From: Acididesulfobacillus acetoxydans | Lineage (GTDB): Bacteria; Bacillota; Desulfitobacteriia; Desulfitobacteriales; Desulfitobacteriaceae | NCBI RefSeq assembly: GCF_900016645.1 | Contig: NZ_CDGJ01000027.1 | Length of the DNA stretch: 64,000 bases | Strand: one strand, 5' to 3' | Part shown: piece by piece, positions 1 to 7,937 of the stretch | How positions within the stretch are numbered: position 1 is the stretch's first letter | Layout of the letters: every line of letters begins with the position of its first letter | The notes under the pieces: model-generated | The model's database searches: none | What the model saw: only the letters and a program-made list of their open reading frames with translations | What the model was told of the DNA's origin: nothing | Made by a program: the position numbers and the translations under genes

Positions 1-1202
1 CCGCTGAGCCGGTCCCCATATTGTATCGCAAACTGTGAGATACATTCTGCCCAATTTTGAACGGGCATAGTCCATTTCTTCGTGATTTCCATGGTTGCCA
101 GGTAAACGATTTTTCGTAGGGCATCATCCGTGGGAAAAGCCGTTTTCGTTTTCGTGATTTTCCGCAGTTGTCGGTGATAGGCTTCCACTGTATTGGTTGT
201 ATAAATCAGCCGGCGGATTTCTCGGGGGAAAGCAAAGTAAGTGGTGAGCTCCAGCCAGTTGTTTTCCCAGGAACGAATTACCAATGGAAATTTCTTACCC
301 CATTTTTCTTTGAACATTTCGAAAGCAAATTCGGCTTCATCCAAAGTCGCCGCTTGGTAAACCTGTTTTAAGTCAGCCATCACCGGCTTTCGATCTTTGA
401 AGGAAATATACTTCATGGAGTTGCGAATCTGATGAATCACGCACAGTTGAATCGATGTTCGGGGAAAAACGCTGTTTATGGCCTCTGAGAAGCCTGTCAG
501 CCCGTCTTTGCTGGCAATTAGGATGTCTTCTACGCCCCGATTCTTTAAGTCGTTGCAGACACTGAGCCAGAAGCTGGCAGTTTCACTTTCGCCAATCCAG
601 ATTCCGAGAATATCTTTACGGCCTTGTACATCCAGGCCCAAAACAGAGTAAGCGGCTTTGGTGACAATCCGATTATCTTTGCGAACCTTGAAGTGAATCG
701 CGTCCAGAAAGACGATGGGATAGATACGCTCAAGGGGTCTGCATTGCCATTCTGTGACGAGTGGCATGACCTTGTCCGTGATTTTACTGACCAACTCGGC
801 TGAGACATCAATGCCGTAGATATCGCGCATATGGGCTTCAATATCCCGAGTCGACATGCCTTTGGCATACATCGCGATAATCTGTTGTTCGAGTTCACTG
901 GCGTTTTTCTCGTACTTCTTGATGATGTGTGGTTCAAACTCGCCGTTGCGATCCCGGGGAATCGCCAGTTCTGTTTCACCCATACGTGTTTGAATGGTCT
1001 TTCTCGAATATCCATTGCGGCTGTTGCCTGAATTGTTGCCCTCAACACTATGTTTTTCATAACCAAGATGGTCGCTCATCTCGGTTTCCAGAATCTCCTG
1101 CAGGGTGCGTCTGAAGAGGTCTTTGAGCGTGTTGTGGACGTCTTCGACGGTCTTACAGTCCTTGGCGACTTCACGGGCTAACCGGTCTTTAACATCTTGC
1201 AT
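1..1202 (-). CDS. IS256-family (mutator-type) transposase, C-terminus off the window
   Basis: The reverse complement reads as one open frame from an ATG at 1202 to the window edge, about 400 codons. IS256-family transposases are about 400 residues, so only the last few residues are missing. It carries the DDE signature of the family: FLDAIHFKV with the first Asp near residue 168, IASKDGLTGF with the second Asp, and TTNTVEAYHRQ with the Glu. It also has the conserved CVIHQIRNS segment before the Glu. The ribosome site AAGGAG lies just upstream of the ATG (around 1212-1217). No internal stop was seen, so the enzyme may be active. It catalyses cut-and-paste transposition of its own element. Confidence 0.9.
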   Translation of the reverse strand, partial: MQDVKDRLAREVAKDCKTVEDVHNTLKDLFRRTLQEILETEMSDHLGYEKHSVEGNNSGNSRNGYSRKTIQTRMGETELAIPRDRNGEFEPHIIKKYEKNASELEQQIIAMYAKGMSTRDIEAHMRDIYGIDVSAELVSKITDKVMPLVTEWQCRPLERIYPIVFLDAIHFKVRKDNRIVTKAAYSVLGLDVQGRKDILGIWIGESETASFWLSVCNDLKNRGVEDILIASKDGLTGFSEAINSVFPRTSIQLCVIHQIRNSMKYISFKDRKPVMADLKQVYQAATLDEAEFAFEMFKEKWGKKFPLVIRSWENNWLELTTYFAFPREIRRLIYTTNTVEAYHRQLRKITKTKTAFPTDDALRKIVYLATMEITKKWTMPVQNWAECISQFAIQYGDRLS

Positions 1203-1256
1203 AAATGATCAACTCCTTATTGGTAGTTTTAACCATTTACACAAAACTTCATACGT
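1..1256 (-). mobile_element. IS256-family insertion sequence, tnp-proximal end
   Basis: The transposase gene plus about 50 bp of upstream DNA form the tnp-proximal end of an IS256-type element. Around 1233-1250, read on the minus strand, there is a TTTTGTGTAAAT segment resembling the terminal repeats of this family. Acyltransferase coding sequence resumes near 1256. The other end, and hence the inverted repeat pair and target duplication, lies outside the window, so the boundary is accurate to only a few bases. Confidence 0.7.
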
Positions 1257-3187
1257 CCTCTTTGGCCGTGTTGGCGGTGATCGCATATCATCTTAACTTA
1301 GCTTGTCTTCCGGATGGGCTTTTGGGGGTGGGTCTGTTTTTCGTGCTCTCCGGTTATCTGATTACTGATCTTCTCGTAGCGGAATGGAAGCTCAACGGCC
1401 GGATCAACCTGAAGAACTTCTGGTTGCGGCGCGCCCGCCGCCTTCTGCCGGCTTTGTTCGTCATGCTGGCGGGAGTGGTGGCCTGGCAGGCGCTTCTCGA
1501 TCCTTCCCGCCTGCGCTCTTTGTGGGAAGACGTGCTGGCCGCGGTTTTCTATGTCAGCAACTGGTGGTTCGTTTTCCACCACGTGTCATACTTCGCTCGC
1601 TTTGGCCCCCCTTCTCCTCTGGGGCACCTCTGGTCTTTGGCGGTGGAGGAACAGTTTTACCTGATATGGCCCCTGCTGCTCTGGTTGGGCCTGCGTTTTG
1701 TCCGAAAAAGGGGGCGCTTGGTGGAACTTATCTTGCTTGGCGCGCTGGGTTCGGCCTTGGTGATGGCTTTGCTTTATCAGCCCGGCACCGATCCCAGCCG
1801 CGTTTATTACGGGACAGACACCCGCGCTTTTGCCTTGCTGATGGGTGGGGCGCTGGCTCTGGTCTGGCCAAGCCGGAAACTCTCTCCGACTTTGCCGGCG
1901 AAGGGCCGCTTCCTGCTTGACCTGGTTGGGGTCGTGGCGCTCGTGGCCGTGGTCTACATGATGGTGGCAACCAATCAATACGAAACCTTTCTCTACCGGG
2001 GCGGGTTGGTACTTTTCTCCGCGGCGGCCCTCGTACTGGTTGGGGTATTGGCTCACCCGGCCGGCCGCTTGGGCAAGATTTTCGGGGGACAGCCCTGGCG
2101 CTGGCTGGGGGAGCGCTCCTATGGCATCTATCTTTGGCATTACCCGGTGATCGTGCTGACCAGTCCTGCCGTGAATACCGGTGGGGTGAATGTTGGGCGT
2201 GCTCTCGGACAAGTGGCAGCCAGCGTCGCTTTGGCCGCCTTGTCGTGGCGTCTGGTGGAGGAACCGATCCGTCATGGTTACCGGAAAAGGAAGCGCCACC
2301 CTTCGCTAAGCTCGAAAGGGCATGGGGAGCACGTATCGGTCAGCGGCTGGATCACTTCAAAAGGGGCATGGTTATTACTGGGGATATCCTGCCTGGTCAT
2401 AGCGGGGGTCATCTTCTTCACGAGAACAGACCTAGCCTCTGCCATCTTTGGTGCTCACTCCGGGGGAAGGCCGGCGGCTGCCGGCGCCGCCGGGTTCCTG
2501 GCGCAGCCGTGGATGCCGAAACCGGGCCAGGCTCCGGGACTGGGTTTTCCGGGAAAAATCGAGCCGGAACACCCCAAAGAGAGTGCGTCATCCGGGTCGA
2601 CTTCCCCGGCATTGACCGGGCAAAAGCCCCCTGCCCAGGAACCTGCTGCCCCAGGTGGCACTGCTTCCACTCCCCACCCTGGGGACGGTACTGACGGGGG
2701 AGGCGCAGCGTCTGTCCCACAGGCGGGCAAAGGGGTCACGGCCATCGGGGATTCTGTGATGGTGGATGTCGCACCTTACCTAAAGCAGCGTCTGCCCGGT
2801 ATCGTCGTGGACGCCCACATCGGCCGGCAGTTGTATCAGGCGGGTCCGGTGGTGGCTCAACTTAAGGCCCGGGGCGGCTTGGGACGGCGGGTGATTATCG
2901 AATTGGGCACAAACGGCCCTTTCACCAAGGACCAATTGACCGCGCTGCTGCGCTCCCTGGGTTCTAGGCAGATCATTCTTGTAAACACCCGGGTGCCTCG
3001 CCCGTGGCAAGGGGTGGTCAATCAGACTTTGGCTCAGGTCGCGGCGGGTTATCCCCATACGACTTTGGTGGACTGGTATGCGGCCAGTGCCGGGCATAGC
3101 GATTACTTTTACCCGGACGGGGTTCACCTTAATCCCACCGGGGCTGAGGCTTACGCCGCACTGCTGGCGAAAGCGATCGGTGACTAG
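1205..3187 (+). CDS. OafA/YrhL-type membrane acyltransferase with C-terminal SGNH domain, N-terminus replaced by IS sequence
   Basis: Acyltransferase-3 family protein of 660 residues with about ten hydrophobic helices (residues 20-380). A helix at about 385-410 follows, then a Pro/Gly/Ser-rich linker, then an SGNH-hydrolase-like domain (residues 510-660) with GDSVMVD, ELGTNG and DGVHLNPTG as blocks I, III and V. The family transfers acyl groups, usually acetyl, to cell-wall or exopolysaccharide. The usual start (a helix with an LDGLRALAVL-like motif) is cut: only SLAVLAVIAYHL remains. The preceding 17 or so codons come from the IS256 end, where an ATG at 1205 happens to be in frame. No good ribosome site precedes that ATG, so expression is uncertain. 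Confidence 0.8.
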   Translation: MINSLLVVLTIYTKLHTSSLAVLAVIAYHLNLACLPDGLLGVGLFFVLSGYLITDLLVAEWKLNGRINLKNFWLRRARRLLPALFVMLAGVVAWQALLDPSRLRSLWEDVLAAVFYVSNWWFVFHHVSYFARFGPPSPLGHLWSLAVEEQFYLIWPLLLWLGLRFVRKRGRLVELILLGALGSALVMALLYQPGTDPSRVYYGTDTRAFALLMGGALALVWPSRKLSPTLPAKGRFLLDLVGVVALVAVVYMMVATNQYETFLYRGGLVLFSAAALVLVGVLAHPAGRLGKIFGGQPWRWLGERSYGIYLWHYPVIVLTSPAVNTGGVNVGRALGQVAASVALAALSWRLVEEPIRHGYRKRKRHPSLSSKGHGEHVSVSGWITSKGAWLLLGISCLVIAGVIFFTRTDLASAIFGAHSGGRPAAAGAAGFLAQPWMPKPGQAPGLGFPGKIEPEHPKESASSGSTSPALTGQKPPAQEPAAPGGTASTPHPGDGTDGGGAASVPQAGKGVTAIGDSVMVDVAPYLKQRLPGIVVDAHIGRQLYQAGPVVAQLKARGGLGRRVIIELGTNGPFTKDQLTALLRSLGSRQIILVNTRVPRPWQGVVNQTLAQVAAGYPHTTLVDWYAASAGHSDYFYPDGVHLNPTGAEAYAALLAKAIGD

Positions 3188-3328
3188 GCGGCGGGGCTAA
3201 TATCGCACTCTCGTGATAAACTATTGCACTCCACTGATGCCAACGTCGGGGGGTCTTTGTTTGGCGGATTCCGCTGCAGCGGGGTGCTCCCCGGTGGAAC
3301 TGACGCAAGAAATAGGGGAGGGCGCCTT

Positions 3329-3479
3329 GCCAAGGGAACAGAGGTGATGCCCTGCCAAGGGAACAGGGGTGATACCCTGCCAAGGGAACAGAGGTGATAC
3401 CCTGCCAAGGGAACAGGGGTGATGCCTTGTCAAGGGAACAGAGGTGATACTTTGCCAAAAGAAAAAAGGGTAGCACCTT
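3329..3479. repeat. 25-bp tandem repeat, five copies plus one degenerate
   Basis: Units of 25 bp with consensus GCCAAGGGAACAGAGGTGAT plus five bases start at 3329, 3354, 3379, 3404 and 3429. A divergent sixth (26 bp) is at 3454. The period is not a multiple of three and no frame through it looks coding. It fills most of the 385-bp gap between the acyltransferase and the rubredoxin gene. Confidence 0.95.
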
Positions 3480-3521
3480 GCTAAAGGAAAGGGTTGCTAA
3501 GAAGCGAAATCTGTCGATTCG

Positions 3522-3530
3522 TGCTATACT
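3522..3530 (+). promoter_or_regulatory. extended -10 promoter of the rubredoxin-flavin reductase gene
   Basis: TGC-TATACT is a TG-extended -10 box 43 bp before the GTG start at 3573. No convincing -35 is found at 16-18 bp. The 25-bp repeat array ends about 40 bp upstream. Confidence 0.5.
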
Positions 3531-3572
3531 TGGTTCTATTAGCCGAGAAATCGGGGCAAGGGAGGTCATAGC

Positions 3573-4283
3573 GTGAAACAATGGCGTTGTACGATTTGCG
3601 GGTATATTCATACCGGTGAGACTCCACCGGATGTATGCCCGGTGTGCGGGGCGGATTCGTCGTTTTTTGAGGAAGTAACGGCCGGAGCTGAGGAAGGCAG
3701 CGCAAGCGCCGCCGGATTGGGAAAGGCGGAGAGAAACTCCGAAGCCGGAACCATGAGAGCGGAAGGGGTTACTCCGGGGGTTCGGCCGGCGGGCAGCGGC
3801 GCCGGGGAATCTCTCGTCAAAGGCGGCCCGAAACAAGCGCTGCACAAGATCACATATGGGTTGTTCATCGTATCTTCCCGCCGCGGTGAGGAGATTAATG
3901 CCCAATGTGCTAATACGGTCTTTCAAATCACCTCTGAGCCGGCAACGGTAGCGATCGGCATCAACAAAAGCAACTATACCCACGATTTCATAGAAGCGAG
4001 CGGGGTGGTCGGGATATCTATTCTGGATCGCCAAGGGCATAATTTAGCCCGCCGTTTCGGTTACCGCTCCGGCCGAGACGGAGATAAGTTTGCGGGGATC
4101 CCTTATCGGACGGGAATGACCGGGGTACCGTTGCCGGAAGGCTGCCTGGGCTTTTTGGAGGGAAAAGTGAGGGATAAGCTGGATTGCGGTACCCATACTC
4201 TCTATTTGTTGGATGTGGTTAACGGGGGGCTCTACAGTGACGAAGAACCGATGACATACGGTTATTTCAGGGCTTCAAAATGA
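3573..4283 (+). CDS. Rubredoxin/flavin reductase fusion (high-molecular-weight rubredoxin type)
   Basis: 236 residues. Residues 1-35 are a rubredoxin domain with CTICGY and CPVCGA knuckles that bind one iron. Residues 40-85 form a Gly/Ala/Glu-rich linker. Residues 86-236 are an FMN-binding split-barrel flavin reductase domain (KITYGLFIVSSRRG, SEPATVAIGINKSNYT, GCLGFLEGKV). In known Hrb proteins of acetogens the rubredoxin sits at the C-terminus and the protein feeds electrons to flavodiiron proteins that reduce O2 or NO. Here the order is reversed but the role is probably similar. The GTG start is set by GGGAGGT at 3560-3566. Single gene with its own promoter. Confidence 0.88.
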   Translation: MKQWRCTICGYIHTGETPPDVCPVCGADSSFFEEVTAGAEEGSASAAGLGKAERNSEAGTMRAEGVTPGVRPAGSGAGESLVKGGPKQALHKITYGLFIVSSRRGEEINAQCANTVFQITSEPATVAIGINKSNYTHDFIEASGVVGISILDRQGHNLARRFGYRSGRDGDKFAGIPYRTGMTGVPLPEGCLGFLEGKVRDKLDCGTHTLYLLDVVNGGLYSDEEPMTYGYFRASK

Positions 4284-4358
4284 TCCGATCAACCGGCTGC
4301 GTCTGTCGGCAGAAGGCAAAAGGGTAGGTTCATCCAACGGTTTTCGATGCCATAAACC

Positions 4359-4385
4359 GCGCCGTGCACAAAAACGGCGCCTCTT
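4359..4385 (+). terminator. Stem-loop terminator after the rubredoxin gene
   Basis: GCGCCGT (4359-4365) pairs perfectly with ACGGCGC (4374-4380) across an 8-base A-rich loop and is followed by the weak pyrimidine run CTCTTT. The rest of the 250-bp gap holds only the ribosome site of the next gene. Confidence 0.55.
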
Positions 4386-4534
4386 TGCGTTTCCCCGGGA
4401 AATCCGATAGCTGATTTATACGACTTTTTCGGCAGACGAAGTTTACAAAAGTTTAATGAATGAAGTCTATTGTAGTTTGAGGTCAGAGGAATTACAATTT
4501 GAGATAAGGTGCTTTTGCCTGAGGAGGAGAAGGA

Positions 4535-6043
4535 ATGGACGACGGCAGTAATTACGAAGGACGAGGTACCGAGCGGCCGGTGGATCCCAGTCATTTAACC
4601 CGGCGGGAAGTTGCGGTCGCAGGGGAGGCAGCGGGGTTGCCTCTGAGGGAACACCGACGCAGGTCCAGAAGACACAGAAGAAGTCCTTTGGTTCGTTTTC
4701 TCACACATAAAGTCACATTATCGATTATTATCGTCCTAATCCTTGTCTTGGGGTCCGGAGTGACCGCCTTGGCCGTGTATACGAGAGATACCGGTGTCTT
4801 TATGCCCGGTCTTTCGGTGGCGGGGATTAACGTGGGAAATATGACCCAAGCGGCGGGGCAAGCGCGGGTCAATCAAAAAATCGCCGGGATTCGCTCGCAT
4901 GTCGTGAAGTTCGAGGTCGAGGGGAAGACGCTGAAAAGCACACTCGGGGATCTGGGGCTGACACTCACGGCGGACAAAGCTTTAACTGAGGCGTATGCCG
5001 TGGGCCGGCAGGGAAACCTGATCGAAAAAGCAGAGCAGAAGAAAGCAGCCTCGCAGGGGATGAGCTTTGACCTGAGCACAGCCTGGGACAAAAAGAAGTT
5101 GTCCCAGGCCCTGACGAAAATGTTCGCACCCTTTGCTGTCGCGCCACATGATGCCTCTTTTACGATTACGCCTCAGAACACGATGAAGATAACGCCGGAC
5201 AGTGCCGGCAAGGCCGTTGATATCACGGCCCTGGCCAAGCAGGTACAAGGACTGGATACTTCGTTGCCCTCAAACACGCTTAAGGTATCGTTTACCCAAG
5301 AACCGCCAAAATTGACTGCTGCGACTTTGGAAAAAGAAAAGATTACGGGGCTCTTGGGTTCTTATACCAGCTATTTTGACCCTTCCCAGGTCGGCCGGAC
5401 GAAAAATGTCGGTCTGGCCGCTGCGGCTATCAACGGGACGGTGGTGGCTCCGGGAGCGGTATTTTCTTTCAATAAGACGGTGGGCGAATGCACGGCGGCG
5501 AAGGGTTATGTCGATGCTTATATCATAGTCAACGGACAGTTTGTGGAAGGCCGGGGCGGTGGTGTCTGTCAGGTTTCCAGCACGCTCTATAACGCGGTCC
5601 TCTATTCCGACCTGCGCGTGACGCAGCGCACCAATCACGACCTTGTTATCTCGTATATGCCTTTGGGGCAGGATGCCACGGTTGCTTGGCCCGGTCCGGA
5701 CGTGCAGTTTGAAAACGACTCCGGGGGGTATGTTTTGATCCGGACGAAAATGGGAACCGACAGCCTGACGATCAATTTCTACGGCCAGGCCCAGCCGGGT
5801 CGAAAGGTGGTTATTAAAGACTACCCAACTCCGGTTCCTCCCCCCGTGCAGACCGTGAAAGATCCCTCCCTGCCCGCGGGGCAACAACAGGTGAGACAGC
5901 AGGGTGTTCAGGGGTACAAAGTGACGACGACCCGTACGGTTCTGCTGAACGGCAAAGTGGTGAGCACGGAAAATCTTCCTTCGAGTTACTATGCGCCCAC
6001 ACCCACAATTGTCGCGGTCGGACCCGATAAAACGGATAAATAA
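4535..6043 (+). CDS. VanW-family cell-wall protein with peptidoglycan-binding and G5-like domains
   Basis: 502 residues. A basic cytoplasmic segment (1-55, rich in Arg) is followed by one membrane anchor (about 57-80, TLSIIIVLILVLGSGVTALA). Then come two peptidoglycan-binding (PG_binding_4/YoaR-like) repeats (85-290) and a VanW domain (about 300-420) with PGAVFSFNKTVG and GGGVCQVSSTLYNAVL. The C-terminal 65 residues (VTTTRTVLLNGKVVSTE) resemble a G5 domain, which binds wall sugars. The protein is probably membrane-anchored and acts on the outer face. VanW domains occur in some vancomycin clusters but are common in Clostridia without resistance, and no van genes are nearby. The ribosome site GGAGGAGAAGG precedes the ATG. 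Confidence 0.87.
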   Translation: MDDGSNYEGRGTERPVDPSHLTRREVAVAGEAAGLPLREHRRRSRRHRRSPLVRFLTHKVTLSIIIVLILVLGSGVTALAVYTRDTGVFMPGLSVAGINVGNMTQAAGQARVNQKIAGIRSHVVKFEVEGKTLKSTLGDLGLTLTADKALTEAYAVGRQGNLIEKAEQKKAASQGMSFDLSTAWDKKKLSQALTKMFAPFAVAPHDASFTITPQNTMKITPDSAGKAVDITALAKQVQGLDTSLPSNTLKVSFTQEPPKLTAATLEKEKITGLLGSYTSYFDPSQVGRTKNVGLAAAAINGTVVAPGAVFSFNKTVGECTAAKGYVDAYIIVNGQFVEGRGGGVCQVSSTLYNAVLYSDLRVTQRTNHDLVISYMPLGQDATVAWPGPDVQFENDSGGYVLIRTKMGTDSLTINFYGQAQPGRKVVIKDYPTPVPPPVQTVKDPSLPAGQQQVRQQGVQGYKVTTTRTVLLNGKVVSTENLPSSYYAPTPTIVAVGPDKTDK

Positions 6044-6088
6044 AGGAGCGTCAGAGCGAATTTAGCGCTTCTGTACAAGAATCGTGGT

Positions 6089-6131
6089 GGGAACCATCTG
6101 TTTATTATTTGCGGTTGGTTCCCCCTTTTTT
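6089..6131 (+). terminator. Rho-independent terminator after the VanW gene
   Basis: GGGAACCA (6089-6096) pairs with TGGTTCCC (6116-6123) and is followed by CC and a run of six T. Confidence 0.9.
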
Positions 6132-6216
6132 CGTGATTTTACCTATCACAGTTCGAAAACGGGCCTTTTGCACTGAAGTTTCAACAACGGTGGTGCGGCA
6201 CTATAGGGTACATGGG

Positions 6217-6244
6217 ACCCACTCCCACTTGTAGAAGTGGGGTC
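6217..6244. repeat. Hairpin resembling an IS200/IS605-type end
   Basis: CCCACTT (6224-6230) and AAGTGGG (6235-6241) form a perfect 7-bp stem with a GTAG loop, flanked by GACCC/GGGTC that can extend it. Similar short hairpins without a transposase occur elsewhere in the window (26930, 27506, 50598, 54860). This may be a remnant or a non-autonomous element; identity is uncertain. Confidence 0.35.
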
Positions 6245-6276
6245 TTGCAATTTGGGTAAATACTAAATTAGAACTA

Positions 6277-6306
6277 TTGCAAACGATGTTGGGACAGTGT
6301 TATAAT
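6277..6306 (+). promoter_or_regulatory. SigA-type promoter of the SQR-like gene
   Basis: TTGCAA (6277-6282) and TATAAT (6301-6306) are 18 bp apart with a TG extension at 6298-6299. The leader to the start codon is about 170 bp and contains the 25-bp repeats. Confidence 0.8.
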
Positions 6307-6323
6307 CCTGAGGAAGACTACCC

Positions 6324-6398
6324 GCAGTAGAGAGTGGATACGCCGAGACCGACGGGGGGTGGGTATACTAAGGCCGACGGAGAGTGGGTACGCTAAGG
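6324..6398. repeat. 25-bp tandem repeat in the leader, two good copies and one degenerate
   Basis: The units CCGACGG...CTAAGG at 6349-6373 and 6374-6398 are 25 bp each. A weaker copy is at 6324-6348. A second small duplication (CCGAAGCAAATAG twice) follows just before the ribosome site. The array lies between the -10 box and the start codon of the next gene. Confidence 0.8.
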
Positions 6399-6484
6399 TT
6401 CAGGCGGGATGCCTTGGCTCAGGTCGACCGGGTGCGGATGCCCCGAAGCAAATAGGCCGAAGCAAATAGAAGGAGGGAAAGGTC

Positions 6485-7762
6485 ATGCAAGGAAGCAAGA
6501 AACCCCGGGTTTTGGTGCTGGGAGCGAACTTTGCCGGATTGACTACAGCTCGGTTTATCCGGGAGCAGTGTGGCGGGGCTGTCGACATTACGGTCATTGA
6601 TCGTAAGTCTTACTTGGTCTTCGTGCCGAATATCCCCATAGAGGTGTTCGCCAACCGCGATCCGCAGAATAGTCTGCACATGCCGATTGAACATGTCCTG
6701 CACGGTGATGGGAGTGAGTTTATTCAGGCGGACGTCCGGGCGATTGACGTGGAAAACTCGCAGGTGGATTTTGTGGTCACGGAGCGGCCGGGGGCGCCGG
6801 TAGAACATATTCAATACGATTACCTGGTGGTGGCATTGGGCGCCCGGCTGGCTTATGATCAGATCGAAGGCTTTGGGGAATACGGGTTTACCCTGTCGGA
6901 TACTTACTACGGCAACCGGTTCCGCCGTTACCTGCACGAGGGAGGATATAAAGGAGGTCCAATCGTGATCGGTTCCGCCCGCTTCCATCAAGGGAGCAAG
7001 GGCAAACCGGACTGGCTGCCTACGGCCCTGGCGGCCTGTGAAGGTCCGCCGTTAGAGATCGCCCTGTCAATGGGTGCTTGGTTGGAGGATCATTCTTGGG
7101 GCGGTCCGAACAAGATTACTTTGTTTACGCCGGCTCCGGTTATCGCGGAGGATGCCGGAGAGGAGATCGTCTCGAAATTCCTGGAAATGGCCGGGAACAT
7201 GGGGTATCATTATGTCAACAAGACAGAGGATATCAGGCGTTTGACGAAGGATGGGATCGAATTTGCCAATGGGACCAGTTTGGAGGCAGAAGTCAAGCTC
7301 GTCTTACCCGATTGGAAGGCACATGATTTCATGAAAGATTTGCCGATTGCGGACGAGGAGGGCTTTGTGGTCACGGATCTGACGATGCGCAGCCCGGATT
7401 ACCCAAAGATTTTTGCGGTTGGGGACGCGGCGGCTTTGACCGTTCCCAAGCTGGGAACCCTGGGGGACATGCAGGCCCGGATTGTGGCGGCGCAGATCGC
7501 CAAGGACTTGGGGCGCCTGCCGGCGGAGAGTGCGGCAGAAGTGTTTAAGCCGGAGGTCATCTGCATGGGCGACATGGGCCGGGACAAGGCTTTTTACATT
7601 CATTCGGATGTGTGGTACGGGGGCAAGACGAGCATTCTCAAGATGGGGCGCATGATCTTTGCGCTGAAGTTGGCTTTCAAAGAGATGTATTACAGGACGG
7701 GCGGTAAGCCGTCGCGCTGGGGGCTGCCCTTAACTGAACTGTTGTCTGAGCATGTGTTCTAG
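6485..7762 (+). CDS. Sulfide:quinone oxidoreductase-like FAD flavoprotein
   Basis: 425 residues. An N-terminal Rossmann FAD motif VLVLGANFAGLTTA, the family segment YLVFVPNIPIEVF, and the second FAD motif FAVGDAAALTVPKLG near residue 310 place it in the NDH-2/SQR family. Cysteines in AACEGPPLEIA (about residue 181) and EVICMGDMGRD (about 360) sit where SQRs carry redox-active cysteines, which favours sulfide:quinone oxidoreductase over NADH dehydrogenase. A third SQR cysteine is not obvious, so activity could be atypical. It would act peripherally on the membrane, passing electrons to the quinone pool. The ATG follows AGGAGGG with good spacing. Confidence 0.75.
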   Translation: MQGSKKPRVLVLGANFAGLTTARFIREQCGGAVDITVIDRKSYLVFVPNIPIEVFANRDPQNSLHMPIEHVLHGDGSEFIQADVRAIDVENSQVDFVVTERPGAPVEHIQYDYLVVALGARLAYDQIEGFGEYGFTLSDTYYGNRFRRYLHEGGYKGGPIVIGSARFHQGSKGKPDWLPTALAACEGPPLEIALSMGAWLEDHSWGGPNKITLFTPAPVIAEDAGEEIVSKFLEMAGNMGYHYVNKTEDIRRLTKDGIEFANGTSLEAEVKLVLPDWKAHDFMKDLPIADEEGFVVTDLTMRSPDYPKIFAVGDAAALTVPKLGTLGDMQARIVAAQIAKDLGRLPAESAAEVFKPEVICMGDMGRDKAFYIHSDVWYGGKTSILKMGRMIFALKLAFKEMYYRTGGKPSRWGLPLTELLSEHVF

Positions 7763-7937
7763 AGCCGGTGGAGATGCCCGGCGGGTGGGTTTGGAATGAG
7801 ATTCCGGCAGTCTTTTATTGTTCTTCAGCTGGGGAACGGTGGGCTGCCGGCGTTCAAAAATGGTATGAATAGGGGCGCGATTTTGAGCTTCGTGTACTAG
7901 GTCTTGATGCCTGGTCAGGAGTTGAGGTGGGTACCGG

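Noticed and set aside
3329..3479. Possible CRISPR array
   Set aside because: The 25-bp units are contiguous with no variable spacers, and no cas genes are present. The same reasoning applies to the 12-, 15- and 38-bp arrays.
3129..4040. Long minus-strand frame (303 codons) through the 25-bp repeats and the rubredoxin gene
   Set aside because: It lies antisense to a clear Hrb-type gene and the acyltransferase end, has no recognisable motif or ribosome site, and its middle is simply the repeat translated.
4535..6043. Vancomycin resistance gene
   Set aside because: Only the VanW domain is shared. There are no vanHAX or vanRS genes, and such wall proteins are common in Clostridia.
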